This document shows, in pieces, positions 31,522-40,167 of a stretch of 46,383 bases of DNA; the first letter of the stretch is position 1; each line of letters begins with the position of its first letter. A program made the position numbers and the translations under genes. The stretch comes from a virus. The DNA lies in IMG/VR virus record IMGVR_UViG_3300042887_002809, positions 1 to 46,383 of that record. One strand, written 5' to 3'. The notes beneath the pieces are model-generated. The model worked only from the letters and a program-made list of their open reading frames with translations. It had not been told where the DNA came from and did no database searches.

Positions 31522-34500
31522 TTAATCAGTTGTTGCTACGTAAAGTTTATAGAACCTGTCTACCGCTGTTTTACCATTATTCAAACCAAAATAGAAGTGG
31601 TATGGTGCTCCAACAACAACTGCTTGTTGATTAGATCCGATTGGTTGTCCTTGTATAATACTATTAATTGATGGTTGAGCATCTGGCACGTTATTAACAT
31701 AATTTGAAATGTAACCTAACTTAGTTGTTTGGGTAATGTATTTTTCTTGTAAAGTATTAAAGTCAAGATCTTGGTATTTCTTACTAAAGAACCCTCCACT
31801 ATAAACATTATCAGTAAGCCAGTTGTTATCTTCAGTTCCAAAGATGTTCATAGTAGGGTTACTTTGCTTTAAAGACCATTTGTAATGAGGAACAACTTGA
31901 GATTTAGAGTAACCAAATTTTTCCTGAATTAATGGGGAGTTACTGTATGTTTGAATACCCGGTGATTCAATTTTTCTGTAGTTTAAGTTTTGTAATGGTG
32001 TTTGGAAGAACACACCGAATACCGGTTTAATGTCCGCATTTGACGGATAAGAAGCCGGATAATAGTTATCACCGAAGAAAATATAATTATTACTTGGTAC
32101 GTTCTCACTAATGAATGGTAATACTTTCCACTCCGAATTAATCGATAACATCTGAGCCCAATCACCATCAATTCTATAACCACCTCTTGTACTATTAAAG
32201 AACTGTATAATACCTTTACCTTCACTTGAGTCACCACCAGTACTAACAGGTATCATTCTTTGTCTAACCCCTTCATTTAAAATTCTCGATAAGAACCCTA
32301 ATTGGATTAGATCAGAATTATCTTGGTATGATGTCGCTTTTAATTGATCCGCGTAGTAAGATCCAAAACCATCAATACCACTACAACAAATCTCATTAAT
32401 AAAACTATCTCTTGGCCCTAAATCAACTACCGTTGTTGGGAATTGAATTTGTTTTTTATTGTACCCAAAACCAGGAAAATCTTTAAGACTTTGTGGGGTA
32501 AAAGGACTTATTGATGGTGAATTTTTACCAATAAAGTCATTACCATTCCATGGAGATGACCTATAATAGAAACTATTTGACAAATCATTAAATACAACAA
32601 CATCTTCACAGTAATTGTAATTTGGTTGTAGGTTAGGTCCGAATGTTGTACTCTTATTAAAGTTAAACATATATAAAGACCCATTTAACCAGTTGTTTTG
32701 GAACACCTGTGAAAACACTCCTCTACAAGCAGCAAAGTTCATTGTAAATCTAACTTTCCACTCTAAGAATAATCTAGCATCATCACCATATTGTGCTAAG
32801 TATGTTTTATTTAATAAACAATAACAACCATTAACCATTCTGTTAACAGGTATTGAACATTGATCAGGAGGAATAACCCCAACATTACTTCCTGATCCAC
32901 TATAACATTCCAAAGGAACCATACCTTCACAAGTTAAAGTATTTGTCAAACCTGAAACAAATGAATCCTCATCTTGTTGATCACCCGTTGGTAAATCCAC
33001 ACCTGCCGATATTGTAGGTTCCGTTTGAATACCTGAAGCATTATAAGCGGTAAAATTGTTATTTTGGTGTAAAGCATAACCAGTTCTATTCTGAACACCA
33101 TTTTCAATTTTAGTTGATGTTGGTAATCGGTCACTTCTCATTACGATATTTGTACTTTGGAATGTAACAGGTGTTAATCCGTATCTATAATAAGCTGGTG
33201 AATATAAAACTGATAGGTTACCTCCAACATTAACGTTATTAAACCAACCACTTTGAGTGTTGTAATATTGCCCTTTCTGACAATCTTGATTACATGAACC
33301 ACCCGAATTGGTGTATATTGTTTTTGTAAATGTTAATTGATCTAAATTCCAAGCTAAGAATGCATTACCACCAACATATTGAGTTGGCGCAGATTGTTGT
33401 TGTGGTATCGTATAATTAGATGAACCCAAAACTTGATATAAATTACCACCTGTTGTTAGTTGTGATGTGTTCTGCCAAGTAGGAAATACTGGTGTGTAAG
33501 AACCAATATTAGTAACATTGGTATCGTCAGTACATAAATAATAATAAGGTAAGTTAGAGGTAAACGCCGTAAACTTAGTCGTATCAGGTGTGAACGCAAA
33601 TGATGGGAAATATAAGTTAGAAACGTTATTGTTAGCACTTACGTGACTCACAGGTTTATTGCCTGAAGCAAAAGAACTATAACCCTGTATTGGTCTATTC
33701 AAATAATACGAACCTTCAATCTGAACCGACCCAAAAGATGAGAAACCAAATATTTTAGATACATCGTATTTAATAGTTTGTTTTGGTGTGAATGGGTCTA
33801 CACCTCTAACAAAAATACAAATTTCATAACCTTCCCAACCTTGCATCAACGTAACTACGTTATTTACTGTCCAAGAACTAAATGCTGTCGGGTCACCTAC
33901 CGGACAGTCAGGTGTTAAAATAGTAACATCATGTCTTAAGTAGTTGTTAGGATAATACCCAGTGGTTAACTGATCAATTCCGATGAATTCATTAACGGTA
34001 AGTCCTGTTATAAGTTGGAAGTACTCAATGTCGGTTGCAAACTGCAAATAAGCCTCCTCCAAATTTGGATTACCAACAACAGGTAATTGACTAACTTGTG
34101 GTAGATCAAGTACTATGTTCGCACTTAAGTTAACTTGTGGGTTTGCAGGATTAGCATATTGCACTAAAACCGGTACTGAATTTCCTATTAGTGTTGTTCC
34201 TGTAATTGAATTAGTGTTGAACTGATTAAGTGTTGCCCCTGTTAAATTAAGTAAACGATTTGAGGATTGTGCGTCGGTGTAATTTGGGTCTTGGAATGAA
34301 CACACATTTCCAATTCCGATTTGACCTATCGCACCAGGGCTCATTAAAACAACAACCACTTGATCCGTAAATGGTTGTGAGTTTAGAGAAGGATTCACCG
34401 TTGTTTGTATTTGATTATATGCTCCTCCTGTATTGAAATATTTATCTCTTGTATTGAAGTCGTTTAATTGTTGTGGGAATGTTTTTGAGGTTGGGTACGC

Positions 34501-37104
34501 AAAATATCTTTCGTCAGCCCCCGAACTTTTATTAGCCGCCCATAAAAATGGTTGTGGAGCATGAAGTAAATATTGTTCGTTATCATATAATCTATTTGGA
34601 TTAGTGGATGAAAGTACATCATAACCAGAAATAACTCTAGTTAAATCCAAAGACGCCTGAACCGCTAAATCCGTAATAATATTATCATCGCCAATTTCAG
34701 AAGCAAAAGTTTTGTATGGTCCAATACCACCACATTGGAATGGATCACTATTTGGATCGTCGTCTGGTCCTGAAATATTAAGGTGTTGTATCTCATATGA
34801 TCCTGCAGAGTTAACAGGTGCAATAATACTTAAAGACGGCACTAATGTTAGATCATAAAAACTACTTGACCCTCCTTGAGCGGAAGCTTCTATTTCATCA
34901 TTAACACTATTGAGGTCAAAATTATCATCCATTTCCGCAGTTTTACAATCACAATCACAACTCGTACAATCAGGATATGCAATCATAGGTAAAGATATTC
35001 TTGGGAACCCTTTTACTTTAATTGCGGCAATAATAGTAAAGGCTAAAAATGCCGCGGCTAGTGCTACTTTAAATGCCGCTGCGGCTATTAAGAAAATACC
35101 AGCAAATATTAAACGAATACCCTCAAGTATCCACCCCACGTTAACGGTAACCCCAAGTCCAACTGAAATAACACCAGCACCCGCACTGATTAATTGTATA
35201 CCACTCTGTATAGCATTAAACAACGAAACTGCCGCATCATAAGTTAAATAAAGACTTAAAACTATTAATACGTATTTGAGTATTGGCCATATGAATGAAA
35301 TAAAGTGAGCAACAAATAGTAAAACTAAAAGTGGGAAAGTTAAAACGTTAATCAATATGTTAAACACAAAAAATATTGGGTCAAAGTTTCTAATTATATC
35401 ATTTACAGGGAACGTATTTACCGTCGATTTACAAGATCTGTTATCAATTTCTTTTATCCCTAAATGTCTTGCCCTACCAATTCCATTCTTGTATCTATCC
35501 AAGAACATTGCGGTCGTATAAACTTTATTATATTTAAACTCATAGAAAGTATCTTCACAATCGATCGCTTCTTGTGGGTTAACATAATCATCCCAATCTA
35601 AACTGAACGCATATGACTTTAAAAGGTTGAATAGCGTTTCAGGGTAAACCTTGAATGTGAAATCTTGGGTAACGTTAGGGTTTACGGATGTACCGACTAT
35701 TTGAATTGTGTCCCCGACATTAAATGGTATTGAATTTTGAGACCCCGTATATAGAACACCATTCAAATATATTTCATATGATGAATTATTAAGTGAAGTT
35801 TCAAATGAAATACCCGCATCAAAACCAAATGATTGTACTTCTGTTACACCTGTAACTAAACCTGGTTGAATTTGGTAAGTATAGGTTTGTGTCGCTTGAT
35901 CAAATGGATCATTACCTGATGTTGACCACCCGTATTCTTTAACGTTTGGTACTAAGAAATTGGCTCTTTGGAAACTATTCTGTAGTCCTTCCTCATTTTG
36001 CCACTTCATTTTAAATCGGTACTTACCTTTTGTTGGTATACCTTTACTAGGATCATCGGACAATACTTGTTCTCCGAATTCATTTGTGAATACGTAATCC
36101 AAATTCATTGGTACGTTAAGGACATATGTTCCATCAGGATCAATTACTTTACCCTCCTGTTCTACTTGATATACCTCTAATATCGGTAAACCTTGATCAT
36201 CAGAATTAATTGTTTGTCGTATTGCTTGTATTTCACCAGGACCTGCAACCAACTCACATAAATTACCTGTATTGTTTTTTGGTTTACATCCAATCTTCAA
36301 TGCATCGTCATTTGTTGTTGATATAATTGACCCCATAAATATGGAGGTTGGTTGGATACTGATATTCGCTTGTTTGGTCAAATCAAAATCAACTCGTGTA
36401 ATACCAACTTGACATAACTCTTGATCACCCCAAAAAGGAGCAACATCAACATCAAACACCAAATTTTTAATTTGTGGTAATTCTCTTAAGTTTGTTGATG
36501 ATCTGAAGGTAGACCCGTTAACTTGTGTTTCAGTTGCTAACCCTTGTTGTATTAAATCTTGTGGTGATAAAGAAAAACAACCAATATCAGATAAATCGAC
36601 ATCCATTACAATTGTTTGAGTTCCAGTGGGAACCCCAAAAATCATAAAGTCACCACTATCATTTGTTGTTACAGTAAATCTGTAGTATTTGTCGTAAACC
36701 TCAATATATGATTCATCCATTAACACATCTCCAACATTAGGAAATGTTCCTGTCGATTGGTGTCCTTTATATGATGGTAGTTTAGGTAATAAATTATACC
36801 TATAACCTTCTTCATTGGTATCGGTTATGGTTCTATAGGGATATAGTTCGGAAATTACAGGGTCAAATTCATCCGCATCATCCAATGGGATAAAAACCGA
36901 TACTTTAGCATTTGGTAAACCAAATCCGTTATTAACAAAAACACGACCAACTACGACACCGTAATCCGCACACATTCTTGTGTATAAATCATTTGCAAGA
37001 ATCTTTAAGGAAAGCACTTCCAAAGATTCCCAATCTTGTTCTAAATTGACATTAATATATTTGTCAACACCTACTTCGGTTCTTATTCTATATGATTTGG
37101 GCAT
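31522..37104 (-). CDS. Giant 1860-aa late protein with internal multi-pass hydrophobic block
   Basis: The largest gene in the window. An N-terminal carboxypeptidase-regulatory/Cna-B-like beta domain lies at about 50-175 (GRVFVNNGFGLPNAKVSVF, TTNDSGDFMIFGVPTGTQ). Beta-rich sequence continues to about 560. A very hydrophobic block at about 575-697 holds four or five potential membrane helices (ILINVLTFPLLVLLFVAHF, FLIAAAAFKVALAAAFLAFT), followed directly by a Cys cluster, CTSCDCDC (713-720). The remaining 1100 residues are Tyr/Asn/Gly-rich structural sequence. It sits just after gp6, where T4 has gp7, so it may be the giant wedge protein of this phage. The hydrophobic block is not expected in a baseplate wedge. 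It is an intact single frame. Confidence 0.75.
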   Translation of the reverse strand: MPKSYRIRTEVGVDKYINVNLEQDWESLEVLSLKILANDLYTRMCADYGVVVGRVFVNNGFGLPNAKVSVFIPLDDADEFDPVISELYPYRTITDTNEEGYRYNLLPKLPSYKGHQSTGTFPNVGDVLMDESYIEVYDKYYRFTVTTNDSGDFMIFGVPTGTQTIVMDVDLSDIGCFSLSPQDLIQQGLATETQVNGSTFRSSTNLRELPQIKNLVFDVDVAPFWGDQELCQVGITRVDFDLTKQANISIQPTSIFMGSIISTTNDDALKIGCKPKNNTGNLCELVAGPGEIQAIRQTINSDDQGLPILEVYQVEQEGKVIDPDGTYVLNVPMNLDYVFTNEFGEQVLSDDPSKGIPTKGKYRFKMKWQNEEGLQNSFQRANFLVPNVKEYGWSTSGNDPFDQATQTYTYQIQPGLVTGVTEVQSFGFDAGISFETSLNNSSYEIYLNGVLYTGSQNSIPFNVGDTIQIVGTSVNPNVTQDFTFKVYPETLFNLLKSYAFSLDWDDYVNPQEAIDCEDTFYEFKYNKVYTTAMFLDRYKNGIGRARHLGIKEIDNRSCKSTVNTFPVNDIIRNFDPIFFVFNILINVLTFPLLVLLFVAHFISFIWPILKYVLIVLSLYLTYDAAVSLFNAIQSGIQLISAGAGVISVGLGVTVNVGWILEGIRLIFAGIFLIAAAAFKVALAAAFLAFTIIAAIKVKGFPRISLPMIAYPDCTSCDCDCKTAEMDDNFDLNSVNDEIEASAQGGSSSFYDLTLVPSLSIIAPVNSAGSYEIQHLNISGPDDDPNSDPFQCGGIGPYKTFASEIGDDNIITDLAVQASLDLTRVISGYDVLSSTNPNRLYDNEQYLLHAPQPFLWAANKSSGADERYFAYPTSKTFPQQLNDFNTRDKYFNTGGAYNQIQTTVNPSLNSQPFTDQVVVVLMSPGAIGQIGIGNVCSFQDPNYTDAQSSNRLLNLTGATLNQFNTNSITGTTLIGNSVPVLVQYANPANPQVNLSANIVLDLPQVSQLPVVGNPNLEEAYLQFATDIEYFQLITGLTVNEFIGIDQLTTGYYPNNYLRHDVTILTPDCPVGDPTAFSSWTVNNVVTLMQGWEGYEICIFVRGVDPFTPKQTIKYDVSKIFGFSSFGSVQIEGSYYLNRPIQGYSSFASGNKPVSHVSANNNVSNLYFPSFAFTPDTTKFTAFTSNLPYYYLCTDDTNVTNIGSYTPVFPTWQNTSQLTTGGNLYQVLGSSNYTIPQQQSAPTQYVGGNAFLAWNLDQLTFTKTIYTNSGGSCNQDCQKGQYYNTQSGWFNNVNVGGNLSVLYSPAYYRYGLTPVTFQSTNIVMRSDRLPTSTKIENGVQNRTGYALHQNNNFTAYNASGIQTEPTISAGVDLPTGDQQDEDSFVSGLTNTLTCEGMVPLECYSGSGSNVGVIPPDQCSIPVNRMVNGCYCLLNKTYLAQYGDDARLFLEWKVRFTMNFAACRGVFSQVFQNNWLNGSLYMFNFNKSTTFGPNLQPNYNYCEDVVVFNDLSNSFYYRSSPWNGNDFIGKNSPSISPFTPQSLKDFPGFGYNKKQIQFPTTVVDLGPRDSFINEICCSGIDGFGSYYADQLKATSYQDNSDLIQLGFLSRILNEGVRQRMIPVSTGGDSSEGKGIIQFFNSTRGGYRIDGDWAQMLSINSEWKVLPFISENVPSNNYIFFGDNYYPASYPSNADIKPVFGVFFQTPLQNLNYRKIESPGIQTYSNSPLIQEKFGYSKSQVVPHYKWSLKQSNPTMNIFGTEDNNWLTDNVYSGGFFSKKYQDLDFNTLQEKYITQTTKLGYISNYVNNVPDAQPSINSIIQGQPIGSNQQAVVVGAPYHFYFGLNNGKTAVDRFYKLYVATTD

Positions 37105-37122
37105 TAAAGATTTCGTTTTTTC

Positions 37123-37129
37123 ATAAATA
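37123..37129 (-). promoter_or_regulatory. Candidate late-promoter motif TATTTAT
   Basis: CTATTTATGAAA on the minus strand, 18 nt before the ATG of the 1860-aa gene, in the 76-nt gap after gp6. Confidence 0.35.
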
Positions 37130-37180
37130 GTTTATTTCCTATTTTAAAAAAAATAATCTTATTCTTGGAAAAATAAATCG

Positions 37181-39022
37181 CTACGAGAAGTTTACCGCTT
37201 TTAAGTTCAATACCCTTACATTAATGTCCTTATTTGGGTATCTAATTTGGTAAGTTTGTGTTGGTGTTGCAAAGATAGTATCTGCCGTTGGTTGTATCTG
37301 TCTTGTTAAAGGATCCGCATATGGCATCGATGTTTGAGCCGATGAATATTGACCACCAACTTGATTAAAGAATAGAACATCAGAAATACTCACAATACCA
37401 TTTTCGGACTGTAGTATTCGTCTTAATTCAGAGATATTAACGTTTTGACCTAATTCTCTAACTAAGGGGTTAAAGAACTCTGACACCAACTGTATTACTT
37501 TGGCAATAACCGCACCTTGATTTTGACTATTATCTAAAACAACATCAACCGTAACTGAAAGATCTATCGTTTCTGCTGCTTCTATTGAAATGTAGTCATT
37601 TATCATACGATAATTTGATAGGTAATTTGCGACGTTTTGTTTTAATGTGTTTGAAACTACGTTCGTTAAACTACCACTTGTATCGTAAGATAACATTTTA
37701 ATTTTTATTTTATTATTCTCTTCAGTGATCGCAACTTTAGCAGGTGCACCAAATTGAGAAGGCATTGTTCTTATAATTGAGTTGTAGTCATTCACCGTAA
37801 CCGCTCTATTTTGAGCCGCGAAGTTAAATGCGACCATGTTTCTCACGTCTTCAGTTGTTGGTAGGTTAGCACCTCCAATAGCCGCAGTCACATTATTACA
37901 TTGTAAACTATTAATAACACTTCTGTTGACAGAATCTGATGGACCATTAACCGCAAATGATACAGTACCAATCTGGTTGATTGTATTTATACCTAAGTTA
38001 CTTGATAATCCACCACCAATCCTATATTGAACGAATAGAGTTGTGTTTGGTGTCAAAGCAGCACCCATAGCAAAGTTATTAGTATATCTACTTAAATCAA
38101 AACCTTTACCGTCACGGGCAAATTCTCTTAATTGTTGTTCTGCGGATATATTACCACCACCAAAGGTCATTTTACAGAAACCTTCAGGTGTATACTCACT
38201 AATAAATTTGTTTGATGTTGTTATATATCTACCTACTTTAATACCAGGTTGATCAGATACTTTAGTAGGGTCTTCAATGAAAACTCTATCTTGTACCAAA
38301 GCATCCACCTCAAACCATCTCTCAGGACCTACGGTGATAAAATCTTGTGGTTGTGGTATTGTTGAGTATTGTGTTCCCGATTTAAGTAAAACACTTGTAA
38401 TACCCAAAACATTTTTTTCAGGTAAGAATAATTCTAAATAAGGTCTAGCGTCGTTAGCGGTAATTACTCTCTTATAAACTTTTGTAATACCATTAACAAC
38501 AACTTCTCGTTTAAGAATCGTATAATTAATAAGTTTACCACTTGAGTCAAAGTTTGGTATTTTAACTCGGTTTGGTGAACCCTCAGCATTTATTGGTGAA
38601 GCAAAATCAATATCATACACTGTTTCAAAAGGTTGTCCAGCACCATTAACTTGAGATCCTCGTCTTAAGACACCACAATATCTTAAATCTTCCCTATCTC
38701 CAAAAGCAGGTACTGTAATTGAAAAATCAACTAAGGCAACTGACGGTCTTTGACCCGGTACTTTTAAACCATAAGTTCTTGCAATATTATAAACGGAGTT
38801 CTTTTGTTGAGCAAACTGTAATACAGTTTCTTGGATGCTTCTATCTATTTGAAAGTTAAGGTTATCCGTAACCGCCGCATTCAAATCTAACATAACAGAG
38901 AAAATACCCGCATCGTTAAAATTTTGAACGAGATCAGGGTAATACGTTCTAGTGAAGTTAATTAACTCAGTTCTTACTCCTTGAAAATCTCGGACTGTAT
39001 AAGATATATTCTTTTCTGCCAT
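37181..39022 (-). CDS. 6: gp6-like baseplate wedge protein (baseplate J family)
   Basis: 613 residues. The N-terminus has the wedge pattern (YTVRDFQGVRTELINFTRTY, DLNAAVTDNLNFQIDRSIQE). The central and C-terminal parts match the baseplate J-like fold: TTEDVRNMVAFNFAAQNRAV, TVNDYNSIIRTMPS, and the ISELRRILQSENGIVSISDV region near 550. gp6 makes the continuous ring of the baseplate that triggers sheath contraction. T4 gp6 is 660 residues, so the length fits. The gene follows gp25 with a 6-nt gap, the T4 order 25-6. Confidence 0.92.
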   Translation of the reverse strand: MAEKNISYTVRDFQGVRTELINFTRTYYPDLVQNFNDAGIFSVMLDLNAAVTDNLNFQIDRSIQETVLQFAQQKNSVYNIARTYGLKVPGQRPSVALVDFSITVPAFGDREDLRYCGVLRRGSQVNGAGQPFETVYDIDFASPINAEGSPNRVKIPNFDSSGKLINYTILKREVVVNGITKVYKRVITANDARPYLELFLPEKNVLGITSVLLKSGTQYSTIPQPQDFITVGPERWFEVDALVQDRVFIEDPTKVSDQPGIKVGRYITTSNKFISEYTPEGFCKMTFGGGNISAEQQLREFARDGKGFDLSRYTNNFAMGAALTPNTTLFVQYRIGGGLSSNLGINTINQIGTVSFAVNGPSDSVNRSVINSLQCNNVTAAIGGANLPTTEDVRNMVAFNFAAQNRAVTVNDYNSIIRTMPSQFGAPAKVAITEENNKIKIKMLSYDTSGSLTNVVSNTLKQNVANYLSNYRMINDYISIEAAETIDLSVTVDVVLDNSQNQGAVIAKVIQLVSEFFNPLVRELGQNVNISELRRILQSENGIVSISDVLFFNQVGGQYSSAQTSMPYADPLTRQIQPTADTIFATPTQTYQIRYPNKDINVRVLNLKAVNFS

Positions 39023-39028
39023 ATACTA

Positions 39029-39487
39029 TTAAATATTGATAATGATAAAATCGCTAGATTCAAAAGCAGAATCCGTTATTCTGTAATCTATTTTAATTCT
39101 TGCTGTGTGTTCTAATTCTGCAATGTTGGTAACTTTAAATTCTCGTTCACCATCTTGATTTACCGTGAATCCTTTATCTTCTAATCCCGCAGATGCCGGT
39201 TCAACAGTGATATTGGTTACCTGTAGGTTTGGCATGTAGTTACCAATTGTATCTCTAATTTCAGATTCAATATCCGAAAACGTTGGTCCATCTAAAGGTT
39301 CAAAAATATACTCATAAAGACGAGTACCAAAATTGGGTAAGAAATACCTTGACCCTTTTCTTGTTAAAAGTAAGTGAACTAAGTCAGATCTAATTTCAGC
39401 TTCGGTAGAATTTGTCACATCCAAATATCTACCTGTAAATGAATCCACAAAAGGAAAAGAAATACCGTATGTAATGCCATTTGCCAT
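39029..39487 (-). CDS. 25: gp25-like baseplate wedge protein
   Basis: 152 residues of the GPW/gp25 family. Residues about 28-75 carry the family hallmark (EAEIRSDLVHLLLTRKGSRY, FLPNFGTRLYEYIFEPLDG), including the LPNFG/LYEYIFEP motif. A beta-rich C-terminus follows with the EHTARIKIDYRI strand. gp25 joins the wedge to the sheath and starts sheath polymerisation. It opens the late structural block, right after a terminator, and two TATTTAT motifs precede it. Confidence 0.93.
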   Translation of the reverse strand: MANGITYGISFPFVDSFTGRYLDVTNSTEAEIRSDLVHLLLTRKGSRYFLPNFGTRLYEYIFEPLDGPTFSDIESEIRDTIGNYMPNLQVTNITVEPASAGLEDKGFTVNQDGEREFKVTNIAELEHTARIKIDYRITDSAFESSDFIIINI

Positions 39488-39492
39488 ATCTA

Positions 39493-39499
39493 ATAAATA
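39493..39499 (-). promoter_or_regulatory. Candidate late-promoter motif TATTTAT
   Basis: TATTTAT on the minus strand, 5 nt before the ATG of gp25. The preceding terminator means gp25 needs its own promoter. Confidence 0.45.
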
Positions 39500-39518
39500 T
39501 ATGTCGTGATTATTTCTA

Positions 39519-39525
39519 ATAAATA
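39519..39525 (-). promoter_or_regulatory. Second TATTTAT motif upstream of gp25
   Basis: CTATTTATTAG on the minus strand, 31 nt before the gp25 ATG. It gives a normal leader length and so is the better of the two promoter candidates for gp25. Confidence 0.4.
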
Positions 39526-39530
39526 GATAT

Positions 39531-39561
39531 AAAATAAAAATCCCGACAATGTGTCGGGATT
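39531..39561 (-). terminator. Rho-independent terminator upstream of the late block
   Basis: A 10-bp perfect stem AATCCCGACA/TGTCGGGATT (39539-39548 with 39552-39561) around a 3-nt loop. TTTTTATTTT follows on the minus strand. It separates the 168-aa gene from gp25. Confidence 0.9.
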
Positions 39562-39592
39562 AATGTCGTGATTAATGTCGCAATTAATCTTA
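39557..39592. repeat. Three imperfect 12-bp tandem units beside the terminator
   Basis: GGGATTAATGTC, GTGATTAATGTC and GCAATTAATCTT follow one another. A related ATGTCGTGATTA lies at 39501-39512 on the other side of the stem. The terminator arm is built from the same unit. Confidence 0.7.
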
Positions 39593-40099
39593 TTAAGCCT
39601 CTTCTGTTTCGTTATCGGGATCCAATACTTTAGCAAGTCCTAATAATAAACCTGTCACACCCCAACTAATCGCAAGTCCTGCAGGAAATCCTGTCATTGA
39701 CGCGATTAAGATAGCCGCGGGTACTCCACCCCAATTTCCGATATTTGCCGCTCCAATGTCTCTCATGATTCTACCTAATTTTTCTTTAGGTGTTTCATTT
39801 TCTTCTTCTTCACTCATTTCACCATCCATAGCTTCACTCGCAAGATCTTTAACCGCATCATGAGCATCTTTTGCCGATGAATACTGATCAATACCCAAAT
39901 TATCTAAAACGTTTTTGATTTGATTTTTTTCACGATCAGATAGATTTGATACAATATCTTCTAATTTCATTTGAACTTTAGATGAGTCAACAATTCTTTC
40001 TACTTTTTTAGATGCCATGGAATCCTCAGCATCTTCTTTTATAATTCGTTTAACAATATTTGCTAAATCATTTTCATTAAGTCGTACTATTTTTTTCAT
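39593..40099 (-). CDS. Small protein with basic helical leader and hydrophobic C-terminus
   Basis: 168 residues. It begins MKKIVRLNENDLANIVKRII followed by KED, a leader type I have seen repeatedly at the N-termini of proteins in large environmental phages. A charged helical middle follows (about 30-115, with a strongly acidic SEEEENE stretch). Two hydrophobic segments lie at about 122-160 (VPAAILIASMTGFPAGLAIS, WGVTGLLLGLAKVL). It could be a holin-like or internal head protein; neither is proven. It has its own TATTTAT motif and terminator, so it is probably a separate late transcript. Confidence 0.65.
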   Translation of the reverse strand: MKKIVRLNENDLANIVKRIIKEDAEDSMASKKVERIVDSSKVQMKLEDIVSNLSDREKNQIKNVLDNLGIDQYSSAKDAHDAVKDLASEAMDGEMSEEEENETPKEKLGRIMRDIGAANIGNWGGVPAAILIASMTGFPAGLAISWGVTGLLLGLAKVLDPDNETEEA

Positions 40100-40113
40100 G
40101 GTAATTTTTATTT

Positions 40114-40120
40114 ATAAATA
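40114..40120 (-). promoter_or_regulatory. Candidate late-promoter motif TATTTAT
   Basis: GATATTTATAAATAAA on the minus strand, 14 nt before the ATG of the 168-aa gene. It also contains TATAAATA, the T4 late-promoter box. Confidence 0.45.
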
Positions 40121-40129
40121 TCTCATATA

Positions 40130-40158
40130 AAAAAAAATCACGACCGAAATCGTGATTT
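40130..40158 (-). terminator. Rho-independent terminator after nrdA
   Basis: A 9-bp stem AAATCACGA/TCGTGATTT (40135-40143 with 40150-40158) with a 6-nt loop. A run of T follows on the minus strand. It ends the replication/nrd transcript 10 nt past the nrdA stop. Confidence 0.88.
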
Positions 40159-40167
40159 ATTGTTTTT

